Below are positions 23,669 through 31,700 of a stretch of 64,000 nucleotides of DNA, in pieces (position 1 is the stretch's first letter; each line of letters starts with the position of its first letter). The translations under genes and the position numbers were made by a program. The stretch lies in assembly GCF_020829595.1 (NCBI RefSeq), contig NZ_JAIVFW010000011.1:84153-148152 (forward strand). The letters are read 5' to 3'. The DNA comes from Nostoc sp. CHAB 5844 (GTDB taxonomy: Bacteria > Cyanobacteriota > Cyanobacteriia > Cyanobacteriales > Nostocaceae). The notes beneath the pieces were generated by a model that worked only from the letters and a program-made list of their open reading frames with translations, made no database searches and was not told the DNA's origin.

Positions 23669-23962
23669 TTATTTCTGCATTGAGGCTGTCAATTCCCCCT
23701 GGCGGAACTCCTTAATACTTTCCAATTGCTGTTTCACCTGGGCAATTTCTCGTTCTAATTTATTGATGCGATCGCCAGCATCTTCATCATCTAGAGAAAT
23801 TTCGCCTTTTACAAACTTCTCTGCCAGTTTGAGCAATGCTTCGCTCATATTCAGTCCTACAGATTCAGCCTTGGCTTTGAACTTGGCTTGAAACTCATCC
23901 GATGTTCGCGCCCCTAGTCGAACGTCTTTTCCGTTGTCTTGTGTACTTTTTGCTTTGACCAT
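23669..23962 (-). CDS. Ribbon-helix-helix-like regulator
   Basis: I chose the ATG at 23962 (MVKAKSTQDNGKDVRLGART), which has AAGGATTGAT as ribosome-binding site; longer forms run into the divergent promoter. It is a 97-residue protein. Residues about 13-50 fit an RHH fold: a beta strand DVRLGARTSDEF, then helices SVGLNMSEALLKLAEKF. A C-terminal coiled coil follows (about 60-85, NKLEREIAQVKQQLESI). Divergent placement against an operator-flanked promoter suggests that it represses the rightward accessory operon. Confidence 0.65.
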   Translation of the reverse strand: MVKAKSTQDNGKDVRLGARTSDEFQAKFKAKAESVGLNMSEALLKLAEKFVKGEISLDDEDAGDRINKLEREIAQVKQQLESIKEFRQGELTASMQK

Positions 23963-24022
23963 ATCAATCCTTTTGACCTTGTAAATCAAGCATAGCACCC
24001 GTTTCCCAGTTTTTCTTATTTT

Positions 24023-24065
24023 GTATCCCATTTGGTTGACAAAAGGAAGACAAACGGGATACACT
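24023..24065 (+). promoter_or_regulatory. Operator-flanked promoter of the rightward accessory operon
   Basis: TTGACA (24036-24041) and TACACT (24060-24065) are 18 bp apart. GTATCCCATTTG (24023-24034) lies just upstream of the -35. Its near-exact inverted copy CAAACGGGATAC (24051-24062, 11 of 12 matching) overlaps the -10. A third copy is at 23558. The arrangement is that of a repressor-controlled promoter, with the adjacent RHH protein as the obvious candidate. Confidence 0.6.
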
Positions 24066-24129
24066 AAATTCATCAACGCAAGCGAACCACCACCGCGCCT
24101 TGAAAACCTAGAAAAGGAAGAAGTCAGAT

Positions 24130-24312
24130 ATAAGCTACAAACAACTACTGCAAAAACTAGAAGCACAAAAAATAAAAGAAGCCGAATTCAACGCTAAATG
24201 CGAAGCTGCTATCCAGCAGGTACAGTCCACACTCAAAAAAATTGAAAATCTTGAAGCAGAAATTGATGAAGATGCCGAAACCTTGAGGCAATGGTCGAAG
24301 GCTGACCAATGA
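24130..24312 (+). CDS. Coiled-coil protein with non-ATG start (ATA?)
   Basis: A 60-codon frame that reads SYKQLLQKLEAQKIKEAEFN onward and ends ETLRQWSKADQ, a clear coiled coil. Its stop overlaps the next ATG (ATGA). There is no ATG, GTG or TTG in a sensible place. An ATA at 24130 lies 8 bp after a good AAGGA site, where an ATG would be expected. It may start at ATA, or the start codon has mutated. Confidence 0.4.
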   Translation: MSYKQLLQKLEAQKIKEAEFNAKCEAAIQQVQSTLKKIENLEAEIDEDAETLRQWSKADQ

Positions 24313-24584
24313 ATATAGCAGCGCTAGAGGTACTAAATATCACTCTCAAAGAAGCGCGGGCCAACTACCTAGCTGTAGCTCTAGCCCAAACCGCAGCCGC
24401 GCTTCAATCTCAAGGATTTACCTTTACCGAAATCCTGGATGCACTGACAAATTATGCCTACATCAACGGCCATTCTGTCAACACAGTTTTATTTCTCTCT
24501 CAAGCTTCGTATTCATCAATCCAAGAATGTGCAAATCGCCCAAGTCTCGCAAACGTCAGCGATTCACACACCTTGGAACCCTAA
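24309..24584 (+). CDS. Hypothetical protein, 91 residues
   Basis: Starts MNIAALEVLNITLKEARANY with an Ala/Leu-rich helical middle (LAVALAQTAAALQSQGF, then FTEILDALTNYAYINGHSV). The ATGA overlap with the preceding frame supports the start. It is the second member of the rightward accessory operon. No family recognised. Confidence 0.6.
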   Translation: MNIAALEVLNITLKEARANYLAVALAQTAAALQSQGFTFTEILDALTNYAYINGHSVNTVLFLSQASYSSIQECANRPSLANVSDSHTLEP

Positions 24585-24606
24585 CATCACATCAGGTACA
24601 AGAATT

Positions 24607-25509
24607 ATGACACACCAAATCTATACTGCTCAACAACTGCAACTCTTATCTTTGAGGGAATTGAAAACCATTTACTTGCATATTGGAGCAACTGTTGAGG
24701 TTGCTGACAAGCGGCGTAAAAGTGATTGGATTAACGCGATCGCAGCTACACAGTCGGCTAAAGTTGAAAAGTTATCTGGCGGATTCCGCCAGATAGAAAG
24801 TGAGCAAGCAGCGGCTCAGTTAGAACTTGAAACTCATCTAGAGCAACAAGCCGAGGCCATTTCTCCAGACGATGAGCGCCTCTTAAACGGCCAGCAGGGA
24901 TATCAAGATGCGATCGCCCTTTTACCAATGCAATCAAAAGATCATTGCTACCGCATGGGTTATGAACGTGGACTGAGGGATGTGTCGCCAATACCAGAAG
25001 ATGCAGGAAGTCAGGCGATCGTATTTGATAAAATCGGCTCCACGATCTACGGCGGTGTGTGGGAAGCTTTTGTGAATAATGTTCTAATTCGCATCGCTGC
25101 CGTGCGAGGCGGCTACAAAACGAATTTAACAGACGATGCGCTGTTGATTGACTTCGGTATTGCTGTCAAAGAGTCGCTGCTGGCGGTTGCAAGAATAGCT
25201 CCTAAAGAAAACCCCACACTTGAAGTTTTCGCTACTGACGAGCCAGAAGTTTATGCAGTGTACAGCCACAAACCCAATCAGCCAAGCTTGCGTTATGAAG
25301 TTGACTTGAAAGCTAATTCTTGCACTTGCCCTCACTACTACCATCGCCACGAGCAAGAAGGATTCAAAGATAAGCACATTGAGGCTGTGCGACTGGCGTT
25401 GCAAGTTCACACGTCACTGCGATTAGAGAAAGAAATGTTGCTAGATAAGCCCTTTGATGAACTGACTGATGGTGACTGGCGAATTCTTAATCAGTTGGTC
25501 GCAGCTTAA
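24607..25509 (+). CDS. SWIM-zinc-finger-like protein
   Basis: A 300-residue protein; ATG 24607 (MTHQIYTAQQLQLLSLRELK) chosen. Residues about 10-42 resemble a SAP/Rho-N-like helix pair. Residues about 57-63 are encoded by palindrome copy 5. The C-terminal region has NSCTCPHYYHRHEQEGFKDK then HIEAV. This is the SWIM pattern CxC...xKH, with Asp in place of the usual Cys before KH. SWIM domains bind DNA or protein. Role in this prophage unknown. Confidence 0.6.
   Translation: MTHQIYTAQQLQLLSLRELKTIYLHIGATVEVADKRRKSDWINAIAATQSAKVEKLSGGFRQIESEQAAAQLELETHLEQQAEAISPDDERLLNGQQGYQDAIALLPMQSKDHCYRMGYERGLRDVSPIPEDAGSQAIVFDKIGSTIYGGVWEAFVNNVLIRIAAVRGGYKTNLTDDALLIDFGIAVKESLLAVARIAPKENPTLEVFATDEPEVYAVYSHKPNQPSLRYEVDLKANSCTCPHYYHRHEQEGFKDKHIEAVRLALQVHTSLRLEKEMLLDKPFDELTDGDWRILNQLVAA
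24773..24795. repeat. 23-bp palindrome, copy 5, inside a gene
   Basis: Identical palindrome lying in the SWIM-like gene in frame, where it encodes LSGGFRQI. The flanking protein sequence is charged and low in conservation-like features, which would tolerate insertion. Confidence 0.93.
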
Positions 25510-25583
25510 TTCACTCATCCCCTCAGTTTTCCGCTATGCGCGGATGATTACCTTAAATCAAAACCTTAGTGTGGGCGTAAAAA

Positions 25584-25763
25584 ATGGAAGACAGCAATTT
25601 TGGATACGTAAAAAAATACGGGCAAGACCCCTCAGTTTCGGGAATAACCGTCATAAAACACGAAATTTTTGATAAACAAACTGGTCGAGAAATAAAAGCT
25701 TTGACTCAATACGAGGTTGTTTCAACGAAATCTGTTGTGCGTGAAATAGCTAAGAAGAATTGA
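25584..25763 (+). CDS. Small hypothetical protein, 59 residues
   Basis: Reads MEDSNFGYVKKYGQDPSVSG, then ITVIKHEIFDKQTGREIKAL and ends SVVREIAKKN. It lies 74 bp after the SWIM-like gene on the same strand, with protein-like composition. No family recognised. Confidence 0.5.
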   Translation: MEDSNFGYVKKYGQDPSVSGITVIKHEIFDKQTGREIKALTQYEVVSTKSVVREIAKKN

Positions 25764-25827
25764 TTTAAATCAAAAGCGATCGCTTACGGAATGGAAGCCC
25801 CAAAGCGATCGCTATTCACCCCAAAAG

Positions 25828-26082
25828 ATGAACATCATGAAATATACTGCAATACTCTTGATTTTGCACACCTGTTTGGTTTCTACTGCTTATGCCCAAG
25901 AGCATCGCGGAGGCGACAGGCGAGAGCCACCTGTGATCAGCAACCCCAAGGCAGCAAATAATGACACATACACACCACCCAACCGAGGGATGCCGGATAC
26001 TAGTTCAGGTAGCGGCACTCGCTTCAAACAAAGAGGTAGGGTAATTACCTCCCAAATCTCTAAGGTTTTAAGTAGCCTTTAA
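25828..26082 (+). CDS. Small secreted protein
   Basis: An 84-residue protein with a clear signal peptide (KYTAILLILHTCLVSTAYAQ, cleavage after AYA). A short Pro/Gly/Ser-rich mature part contains GSGTRFKQRGR. The start may be the second ATG at 25837. Export and small size suggest an envelope or periplasmic role; nothing more specific can be said. Confidence 0.6.
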   Translation: MNIMKYTAILLILHTCLVSTAYAQEHRGGDRREPPVISNPKAANNDTYTPPNRGMPDTSSGSGTRFKQRGRVITSQISKVLSSL

Positions 26083-26094
26083 TGAAGGAGAATT

Positions 26095-26724
26095 ATGAAT
26101 CTAGACCAATTAATCACCGAAGCCTACAGCAAGTACCAAGCCGAATTAAAGGCAAAAAAAGAAGCGGAGGAATTGGAGGAAAAGCACCTTGTGGAGGAAG
26201 CGATCGCTCAATATCGCTCTAACCTTGATAAATTTGTTTCTCATGAACTACAAACCGCATTAGGCATCAAGTTTGACGAAGAAGAAAAAACTGTTTTTGG
26301 CGATTTTGAATACAGAGGAATCGAGTTTTCTGTAATTCAAGATAGAGAAAATGAATGGAGGCTTGTTAGAAAAGTTGAGAGAAATTTTGTATTTGTACTT
26401 AGTGATTCCCCTTCCAATTTCGCCGAGCGATTGCTAATCGCTTTGGGTGAAATAAGAGAAGAAAATCCAGAACCAAAAATCGACACGGAGCAAATTAAAA
26501 AGTTTCAAGAAACCCTCAATTGTTGCTACGACGATGTTCAAAAGATAATTGAGTCTGAAACATGGAAGCGGTTGTGCGATCACTATCCCGACCCAGAAAT
26601 CAAAACCCATTTAGGCGATGTGCTGCATTATTTAGAGCAGGCATTGGGATGTATTGATGAGTTTGTCAATCAGCGCTATCTAGAGCAATCAATGGGCTAT
26701 CCGCAGGAGGTTTGCGAGTCATGA
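26095..26724 (+). CDS. Hypothetical protein, 209 residues
   Basis: Starts MNLDQLITEAYSKYQAELKA after a good AAGGAG site. Residues 10-45 are a charged helix, 60-110 a beta region (FGDFEYRGIEFSVIQDRENE), and 125-200 helical. It overlaps the next gene by ATGA, so it is likely coupled to the annealing protein. It could be an accessory recombination protein, but this is guilt by association only. Confidence 0.6.
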   Translation: MNLDQLITEAYSKYQAELKAKKEAEELEEKHLVEEAIAQYRSNLDKFVSHELQTALGIKFDEEEKTVFGDFEYRGIEFSVIQDRENEWRLVRKVERNFVFVLSDSPSNFAERLLIALGEIREENPEPKIDTEQIKKFQETLNCCYDDVQKIIESETWKRLCDHYPDPEIKTHLGDVLHYLEQALGCIDEFVNQRYLEQSMGYPQEVCES

Positions 26725-27506
26725 TCGCCCCAGAAACCAGAGAAGAACTACGCCACATTCAAGCCGAACTTAAAAAACCCTTTCCTCCTTCCGCTCACCA
26801 AATCAGAGAGTTGCCAGGAAAAGGTTACTGGGCATTCATCTCACATCAAGTTATCCGTCAACGATTAGATGAAATCGCCCCAGAATGGCAAGCTGATTTT
26901 TCATCAATTGAAAGACTAGAAAATGACGCGGTTTGTAGATGCGGAATTACTATTTCAGGTATCCGCAAAGAGGCGATCGGCAGCGTCCCTCTGATTGCTG
27001 CCACCAATAGAGACGGCAAGGATGTCAGCCGTGGTAGTGCAGGTGATAGGGTAGCGGCGGAAGCTTTGAAAAATGCGGCTGAGATGTGGGGCGTGGGAGT
27101 TTATTTAGATGATCAGGGTTTTGTTGCCAATTACCTGAGCAAGAATGCAGAGGATTTAAGTGATGAGGCAAAAAATAAATTGCGATCGCTCATTGCCTAT
27201 TTGCGAACCAAGGGCGAATTACCGCCACCAAATTCTACGGTAAGTGCCAAGCCGATTCCGAAAACCCAACAATCAACGGTTTCGGAAGGCTCTATCTTGC
27301 ACGATATGACTGGCGTTTCTCCCGTGAAAACAATTTCAGAGGCGCAGGCCAAGAGATTGTGGGCGATCGCTAAAAAAGATTTGAATTTGTCCGAGGATGA
27401 TGTGCGATCGGTTCTAAGTGAGTTTAGTGTGGAGAAGACTGCCGAAATTGCAGTAACCGACTATGACAAAGTGATTCAAAGGTTGAAGGATTACGCAAAG
27501 TTTTGA
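26721..27506 (+). CDS. Rad52-type single-strand annealing protein
   Basis: A 261-residue recombinase; the ATG at 26721 gives an ATGA overlap. Residues about 15-140 match Rad52/DdrA-like annealing proteins: GKGYWAFISHQVIRQRLDEI, then DFSSIERLENDAVCRCGITI, ending SAGDRVAAEALKNAAEMWGVG, the most conserved helix. The C-terminal part (about 200-261, SEAQAKRLWAIAKKDLNLSE) is a helical domain as in other phage versions. It promotes annealing of phage DNA ends. No companion exonuclease is recognisable next to it. Confidence 0.75.
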   Translation: MIAPETREELRHIQAELKKPFPPSAHQIRELPGKGYWAFISHQVIRQRLDEIAPEWQADFSSIERLENDAVCRCGITISGIRKEAIGSVPLIAATNRDGKDVSRGSAGDRVAAEALKNAAEMWGVGVYLDDQGFVANYLSKNAEDLSDEAKNKLRSLIAYLRTKGELPPPNSTVSAKPIPKTQQSTVSEGSILHDMTGVSPVKTISEAQAKRLWAIAKKDLNLSEDDVRSVLSEFSVEKTAEIAVTDYDKVIQRLKDYAKF

Positions 27507-27517
27507 AGGGTTAGAGC

Positions 27518-27928
27518 ATGACTCAAATTAATCAAATATCGCCTGAAACCGAATTCGCACTGGTTCAAATCGCTCAGAAATATTTTTCCGGTAATCGGTT
27601 TAAGGTGGTTTCAAAAGTAGAAAAAGACTGGGTGGAAATAGATTTTAGTGCATATCTTTGTGAGGCTATATGCGATGATCACCCTCACCCAGATCCATGC
27701 CACCCATATTATCAAGCCGATAAATTTGATTTTGATGTGGTTTTTGCGCCTAGTGACAAAACCATATTTATCTCGTCTTGGTGGCGAAATTCATTGCTTA
27801 CACTGAGCTACAGCCCAGATTCTTGCTCATGGACAGAGGAAGGAGAAGATAGACGATGCCCTTACCCAGATGGCGAAAATTTTGAGGCGATCGCATCGGA
27901 AATGTACCCTTTGTTAATCAAGTTTTGA
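27518..27928 (+). CDS. Hypothetical protein, 136 residues
   Basis: Starts MTQINQISPETEFALVQIAQ, with a beta-rich middle (FDFDVVFAPSDKTIFISSWW) and a His/Cys-containing loop CDDHPHPDPCHPYY. It lies 11 bp after the annealing gene in the same operon. No known family. Confidence 0.6.
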   Translation: MTQINQISPETEFALVQIAQKYFSGNRFKVVSKVEKDWVEIDFSAYLCEAICDDHPHPDPCHPYYQADKFDFDVVFAPSDKTIFISSWWRNSLLTLSYSPDSCSWTEEGEDRRCPYPDGENFEAIASEMYPLLIKF

Positions 27929-27938
27929 GTTTTTTGTT

Positions 27939-28148
27939 ATGAGTAATTCAAAAGCAGTCAAATTTTATTTCACCTGCACACTTTCCTTTGAGCGGACAAT
28001 AGATTTAGTGAACATCGGTAATAGAAAAATTCTCAGCTACGACCAATATGTTAATGCCTACCAGGAAATAGAAAAGGAATTAAAGGACAAATATCCCCAT
28101 CTATACTTCTATCTTGACATGGAAGCGACAGGGGGGATTGATGACTAA
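27939..28148 (+). CDS. Hypothetical protein, 69 residues
   Basis: Reads MSNSKAVKFYFTCTLSFERT and ends YFYLDMEATGGIDD. It overlaps the start of the DUF5131 gene by 8 bp, so the two are translated together. Function unknown. Confidence 0.55.
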   Translation: MSNSKAVKFYFTCTLSFERTIDLVNIGNRKILSYDQYVNAYQEIEKELKDKYPHLYFYLDMEATGGIDD

Positions 28149-29070
28149 TATCCAGTGGACTGATGAAACCTGGAATCCAATCGTGGGATGTTCTCGCATA
28201 AGTCCCGGCTGTACCAACTGCTATGCAGCCACCGCCGCCGCCTCGGCTAGACTCCAACAATTTCCCCAATATCAAAAGGTTAAAGATTGGGATGGAACTG
28301 TCGAGTTTGTAGAATCCCAGTTGCTCAAACCGTTGTCGTTGAAGAAGCCCAAGAAAATATTTGTCTGCTCAATGTCTGATTTGTTCCACGAGAATGTGCT
28401 AGATGAGTGGCGCGATCGCGTGTTTGCGATCATGGCATTATGTCAGCAGCACATTTTTCAAGTCCTAACAAAAAGGCCGCATCGTGCGCTCTCATACTTC
28501 ACTCGTGAGAATAGATTCGCCTTCATAGACTATCAAGCCTACGAAATTTTGAGAAACGGGAGGGATGAATACCACAGAGAACATCCAGTAGTTAAACTGC
28601 CTTTGAAAAACTGCTGGATTGGGACGACAACAGAAAATCAAGCGATGGCAGATCTCCGCATACCCATCTTATTAAAGATTCCGGCAGCAGTGCGATGGCT
28701 GAGCGTTGAGCCATTGCTAAGTGAGATTGATTTAACTCGAATTACGGAAGATAGTGATGTGCCTTATACGATTAATTGTCTAACTGGAGAAGAGTCTTAT
28801 TCAGGCAGTAGACGCAAGGGGATAGTGCCTCCAGTAAACTGGGTTGTTGTTGGTGGGGAGTCTGGCAAGAATGCGCGTCCTTGTGCTGTTTCATGGTTAA
28901 GATCTGCTGTTCAACAGTGCCAATCTGCCGATATTCCTGTGTTTGTCAAACAATTAGGCAGTAATTGTTGTACTCTGCCAGGATTATCGTTTGGATACAG
29001 TGATAGCAAAGGTGGCAAAATCGAAGAATTTCCAGAGGATTTGAGAATCAGGCAGTTTCCAAGCAGGTAA
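28141..29070 (+). CDS. DUF5131 (phage Gp37/Gp68) family protein
   Basis: A 309-residue protein beginning MTNIQWTDETWNPIVGCSRI, with SPGCTNCYA directly after; this is the family's hallmark Cys-rich N-terminus. Further family segments are IFVCSMSDLFHENV, FQVLTKRPHRAL, NCWIGTTTENQ, RWLSVEPLLSEIDL and WVVVGGESGKNARPC. It belongs to a family found in many phages and plasmids whose biochemical role is unsettled. The three N-terminal cysteines suggest metal binding. The start is fixed by overlap with the preceding gene. Confidence 0.9.
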   Translation: MTNIQWTDETWNPIVGCSRISPGCTNCYAATAAASARLQQFPQYQKVKDWDGTVEFVESQLLKPLSLKKPKKIFVCSMSDLFHENVLDEWRDRVFAIMALCQQHIFQVLTKRPHRALSYFTRENRFAFIDYQAYEILRNGRDEYHREHPVVKLPLKNCWIGTTTENQAMADLRIPILLKIPAAVRWLSVEPLLSEIDLTRITEDSDVPYTINCLTGEESYSGSRRKGIVPPVNWVVVGGESGKNARPCAVSWLRSAVQQCQSADIPVFVKQLGSNCCTLPGLSFGYSDSKGGKIEEFPEDLRIRQFPSR

Positions 29071-29076
29071 TAAAAA

Positions 29077-29685
29077 ATGTCCGAAAATATCACCGCTTAT
29101 CCCCTGACTTGGGCGCTCATGTACCCTCGAACGCCACAGCACAAGCGAGAAGCTGCACGCTTTGAAGTTGCTTTTTCAGTTGCACGAGACGACCTACTTA
29201 ATGAGGTTAGGTTGCTGGGTGCAAAAAGTATGGTTATTTCCAGTAACGTACCACTGCGGCGGGATGGTTTACCCTCTGCAAGTTTCAGGGAACCGGACGA
29301 TCCAGGTGTTGCGGTTTATTTCAGTATTAAAGAGAAAAACTATGCACTATGCTGCGATCGCTGGCTCAAAATCAAGGACAACCTACGCGCCATTGGACTA
29401 CACATTGCTGCTATGCGTGGGATGGAACGGTGGGGTGTTGGCAGCGTTGAACAAGCCTTTGCAGGGTATCAGGCGCTGCCACCATCCTTAGAAAGGAAGT
29501 GGTGGCAGATTCTTGGTGTTGATGTTCGTGCAAGTGATGATGATATAAAATCTGCCTACCGAGAACTAGCTAGAAAATATCATCCAGATGGTATTTCACC
29601 TGATCCAGCCAAATGGGCAGAGATAAGTGATGCCTATGAACAAGCTAAAAAAGCTGCACAGAAATGTCGCAATTGGGAGTTTTGA
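29077..29685 (+). CDS. J-domain protein
   Basis: A 202-residue protein. The C-terminal 65 residues are a J domain (WWQILGVDVRASDDDIKSAY, then RELARKYHPD with the HPD triad). The N-terminal ~135 residues form a separate domain found with J domains in cyanobacterial mobile elements (LTWALMYPRTPQHKREAARF). It would recruit host DnaK to a phage or host client. It is last in the rightward accessory operon. Confidence 0.8.
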   Translation: MSENITAYPLTWALMYPRTPQHKREAARFEVAFSVARDDLLNEVRLLGAKSMVISSNVPLRRDGLPSASFREPDDPGVAVYFSIKEKNYALCCDRWLKIKDNLRAIGLHIAAMRGMERWGVGSVEQAFAGYQALPPSLERKWWQILGVDVRASDDDIKSAYRELARKYHPDGISPDPAKWAEISDAYEQAKKAAQKCRNWEF

Positions 29686-29734
29686 TTTTTGTAGTGGCGT
29701 AGCAAAGATAATCTAAGAAATTCTTTAGATAATC

Positions 29735-31336
29735 CTAATTAGCAATTAAATTGAGAACTGCCTTCTTGGATTCAAGTGGGCTTATACCAGTTTCCATCAG
29801 CTGGCGATAAACGATTAATTCTTCTAGCAGTTGATCAATACGGGTTTCTTCTGAGGCGATCGCATTTTTAGCAGACTTAATGCCATCCTTGATCAACTGG
29901 TTTTGTTTGGGTTGCGATTCTAAATCTTGAATGCGCCAATTTTGCTGGATGATGTGCTGCTGGCACAAACATATCTGCTCCTCAACAGGTAAAATGTCAC
30001 AACGGATAAAGCGATCATCCTCCTGAGTTGGGGCGATGGTTGGGTGCAATCCAGACCTACTTCGCCAGAAACCTTCAAACTGCGAGGGAGGTAAAGGAAG
30101 CACGCATGAGGGGCCAATTACATAAAGTCCAGAAGGGACTTTATCTTTAGTCAGTGGTTCTTTGTTAATCTTCGTGTACCACTCGTGCTTGAGGGTGAGA
30201 TATTTTTTCTGTTTACCCTCACCAGTTAATACGCCAATAGTTTTGTCGTCAATACTTGTTATTTCAGCTTCGCATCCTATCCAGTGACTGAGATTTCGGT
30301 TTCTAACTTGAGTGATGCGGATGCGATCGCCTACTTTTAATTGGCTGTAGTCTGTCGATATTTCAGTTTCTTTCAGGTTTCTCTTTTCTAAGCTCCTGAA
30401 AAATTTTTCACAAGCTTTGCCCTCTAGGACTTCGACAACCATCAACAGGTGACGCGGGACGAAAAACTCATCTCCTTCCCACACGCCGATGCACATATCG
30501 CCATCCCACTTTTTGAAGTGGTAACACCAAGGGTTATCTTTCTCCTTTATCCAGTCACCACTTGAGAGAATGGCGATGTCCTCGTCTGTGGCGGGTATAG
30601 CTGTGCCGTTGAAAACTTTGCCAAGGTTGGGTGCAGTGGCGATCGCATCATATTTACTCTTTCCACCACTACCGCAGTAGAAAAGCAAAGGCAATTTAAT
30701 ATGATATCGCCAGTAGTTAAGAGGGCGCGTTCTATCTTGCTCTGTTGCCTCCAGTTCAAAACCAAGATTTTCATAAAAATTATTAGCTGGTAAATCAATG
30801 GGGCATTTGAGAAAGATACTAGTTTTACCTTTCTCAATGGCTCTACAAATCACCCGATAAATTAAAAGCCGTCCCCATCCCTGCTTTTGATGTTCGGGCA
30901 AAACGGCTAATTTTCTAATAGTTATTTGACTACTTTTTTTTAAAACGTAATAACAACACGCTCCTATCCCTTCAACTAGCTCAATTTGTAAGTCTGATAA
31001 TTCAAAAATCGACGTAAAGCCCAACTGGGCTTTTAACTTGTTGAAAATTTTATGGGAGGCGACTATCTCGCTCTTGAAAAATTTTTCAACGAGTTGCCCC
31101 TCAACAATTATACAAACCATCAATAGGTGCGATGGGACAATGAATTCTTTGCCCTCCCACCCAATTGCCGCCATTTCTCCATTCCAAAAATCCCATCGCT
31201 TGAATTGATAGCAATAGGGATCATCTTTTTCTTTTATCCAGTCACCAGGAGCAAGAATAGCGATGTCTTTATCCGTAGCAGGTCTGGCTGTACCGTTGAA
31301 TACTCGTCCTTGGTTGAGGGCGTTGGCGGTGGTCAT
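29735..31336 (-). CDS. GNAT acetyltransferase domain between two copies of a repeated domain
   Basis: A 533-residue protein; the ATG at 31336 gives an ATGA overlap with the upstream gene. Domain A (about 8-85, FNGTARPATDKDIAILAPGD) recurs at about 238-315 (FNGTAIPATDEDIAILSSGD). Between them (about 95-220) lies a GNAT fold with the acetyl-CoA loop LPEHQKQGWGRLLI and FYENLGFELEA. A KOW-like beta region (about 335-395, KVGDRIRITQVRNRN) and a C-terminal coiled coil (about 450-530) follow. Substrate unknown. It is last in the leftward early operon. Confidence 0.6.
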   Translation of the reverse strand: MTTANALNQGRVFNGTARPATDKDIAILAPGDWIKEKDDPYCYQFKRWDFWNGEMAAIGWEGKEFIVPSHLLMVCIIVEGQLVEKFFKSEIVASHKIFNKLKAQLGFTSIFELSDLQIELVEGIGACCYYVLKKSSQITIRKLAVLPEHQKQGWGRLLIYRVICRAIEKGKTSIFLKCPIDLPANNFYENLGFELEATEQDRTRPLNYWRYHIKLPLLFYCGSGGKSKYDAIATAPNLGKVFNGTAIPATDEDIAILSSGDWIKEKDNPWCYHFKKWDGDMCIGVWEGDEFFVPRHLLMVVEVLEGKACEKFFRSLEKRNLKETEISTDYSQLKVGDRIRITQVRNRNLSHWIGCEAEITSIDDKTIGVLTGEGKQKKYLTLKHEWYTKINKEPLTKDKVPSGLYVIGPSCVLPLPPSQFEGFWRSRSGLHPTIAPTQEDDRFIRCDILPVEEQICLCQQHIIQQNWRIQDLESQPKQNQLIKDGIKSAKNAIASEETRIDQLLEELIVYRQLMETGISPLESKKAVLNLIAN

Positions 31337-31542
31337 AATTTCGCTTCCCATGCTGGACACTGTTCGCCTATTTTCTGAAATGATCGCTCAATTTCTGCCG
31401 GATCTTCGCTGTTAATTTCCACAGCATCTAGAGAGCGATCGCGGATCATATAATCCCAATGTCCGCATTCGCCGGTGTAGGAGTAAGTGTAGAAATATCT
31501 TTGATTAAATTTTCCGTGAATGCAATTGAGACAGGATTTCAT
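31333..31542 (-). CDS. Small Cys-containing protein
   Basis: A 69-residue protein (MKSCLNCIHGKFNQRYFYTY) with CxxC near the N-terminus, ECGHW in the middle and QCPAW near the C-terminus, suggesting a zinc site. The start at 31542 gives an ATGA overlap with the gene upstream, and its own stop overlaps the next ATG. Function unknown. Confidence 0.65.
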   Translation of the reverse strand: MKSCLNCIHGKFNQRYFYTYSYTGECGHWDYMIRDRSLDAVEINSEDPAEIERSFQKIGEQCPAWEAKL

Positions 31543-31700
31543 TCCCAATCCTCCGAATCAATTTTGTCTTCGGCTGCGGCTATAGCCTGTTCCTCGCTAT
31601 CAAATGGCCCGTAGGAATTTCCATCAAGCCAGTAATACCATCCCAGCCCAGGCTCCCACTCTGTTTGAAATTCTTTATCGCCATAAGAATTAATTGGCAT
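31539..31700 (-). CDS. Small acidic protein, 53 residues
   Basis: Starts MPINSYGDKEFQTEWEPGLG, followed by WYYWLDGNSYGPFDSEEQAI, and ends DKIDSEDWE. The frame stays open upstream to 31,797 with protein-like sequence (NYSLDEFFDCSNLINGFLEQ) but no standard start codon. The true protein may be longer or the gene may have lost its start. The ATGA overlap at the 3' end confirms that the frame is used. Confidence 0.55.
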   Translation of the reverse strand: MPINSYGDKEFQTEWEPGLGWYYWLDGNSYGPFDSEEQAIAAAEDKIDSEDWE

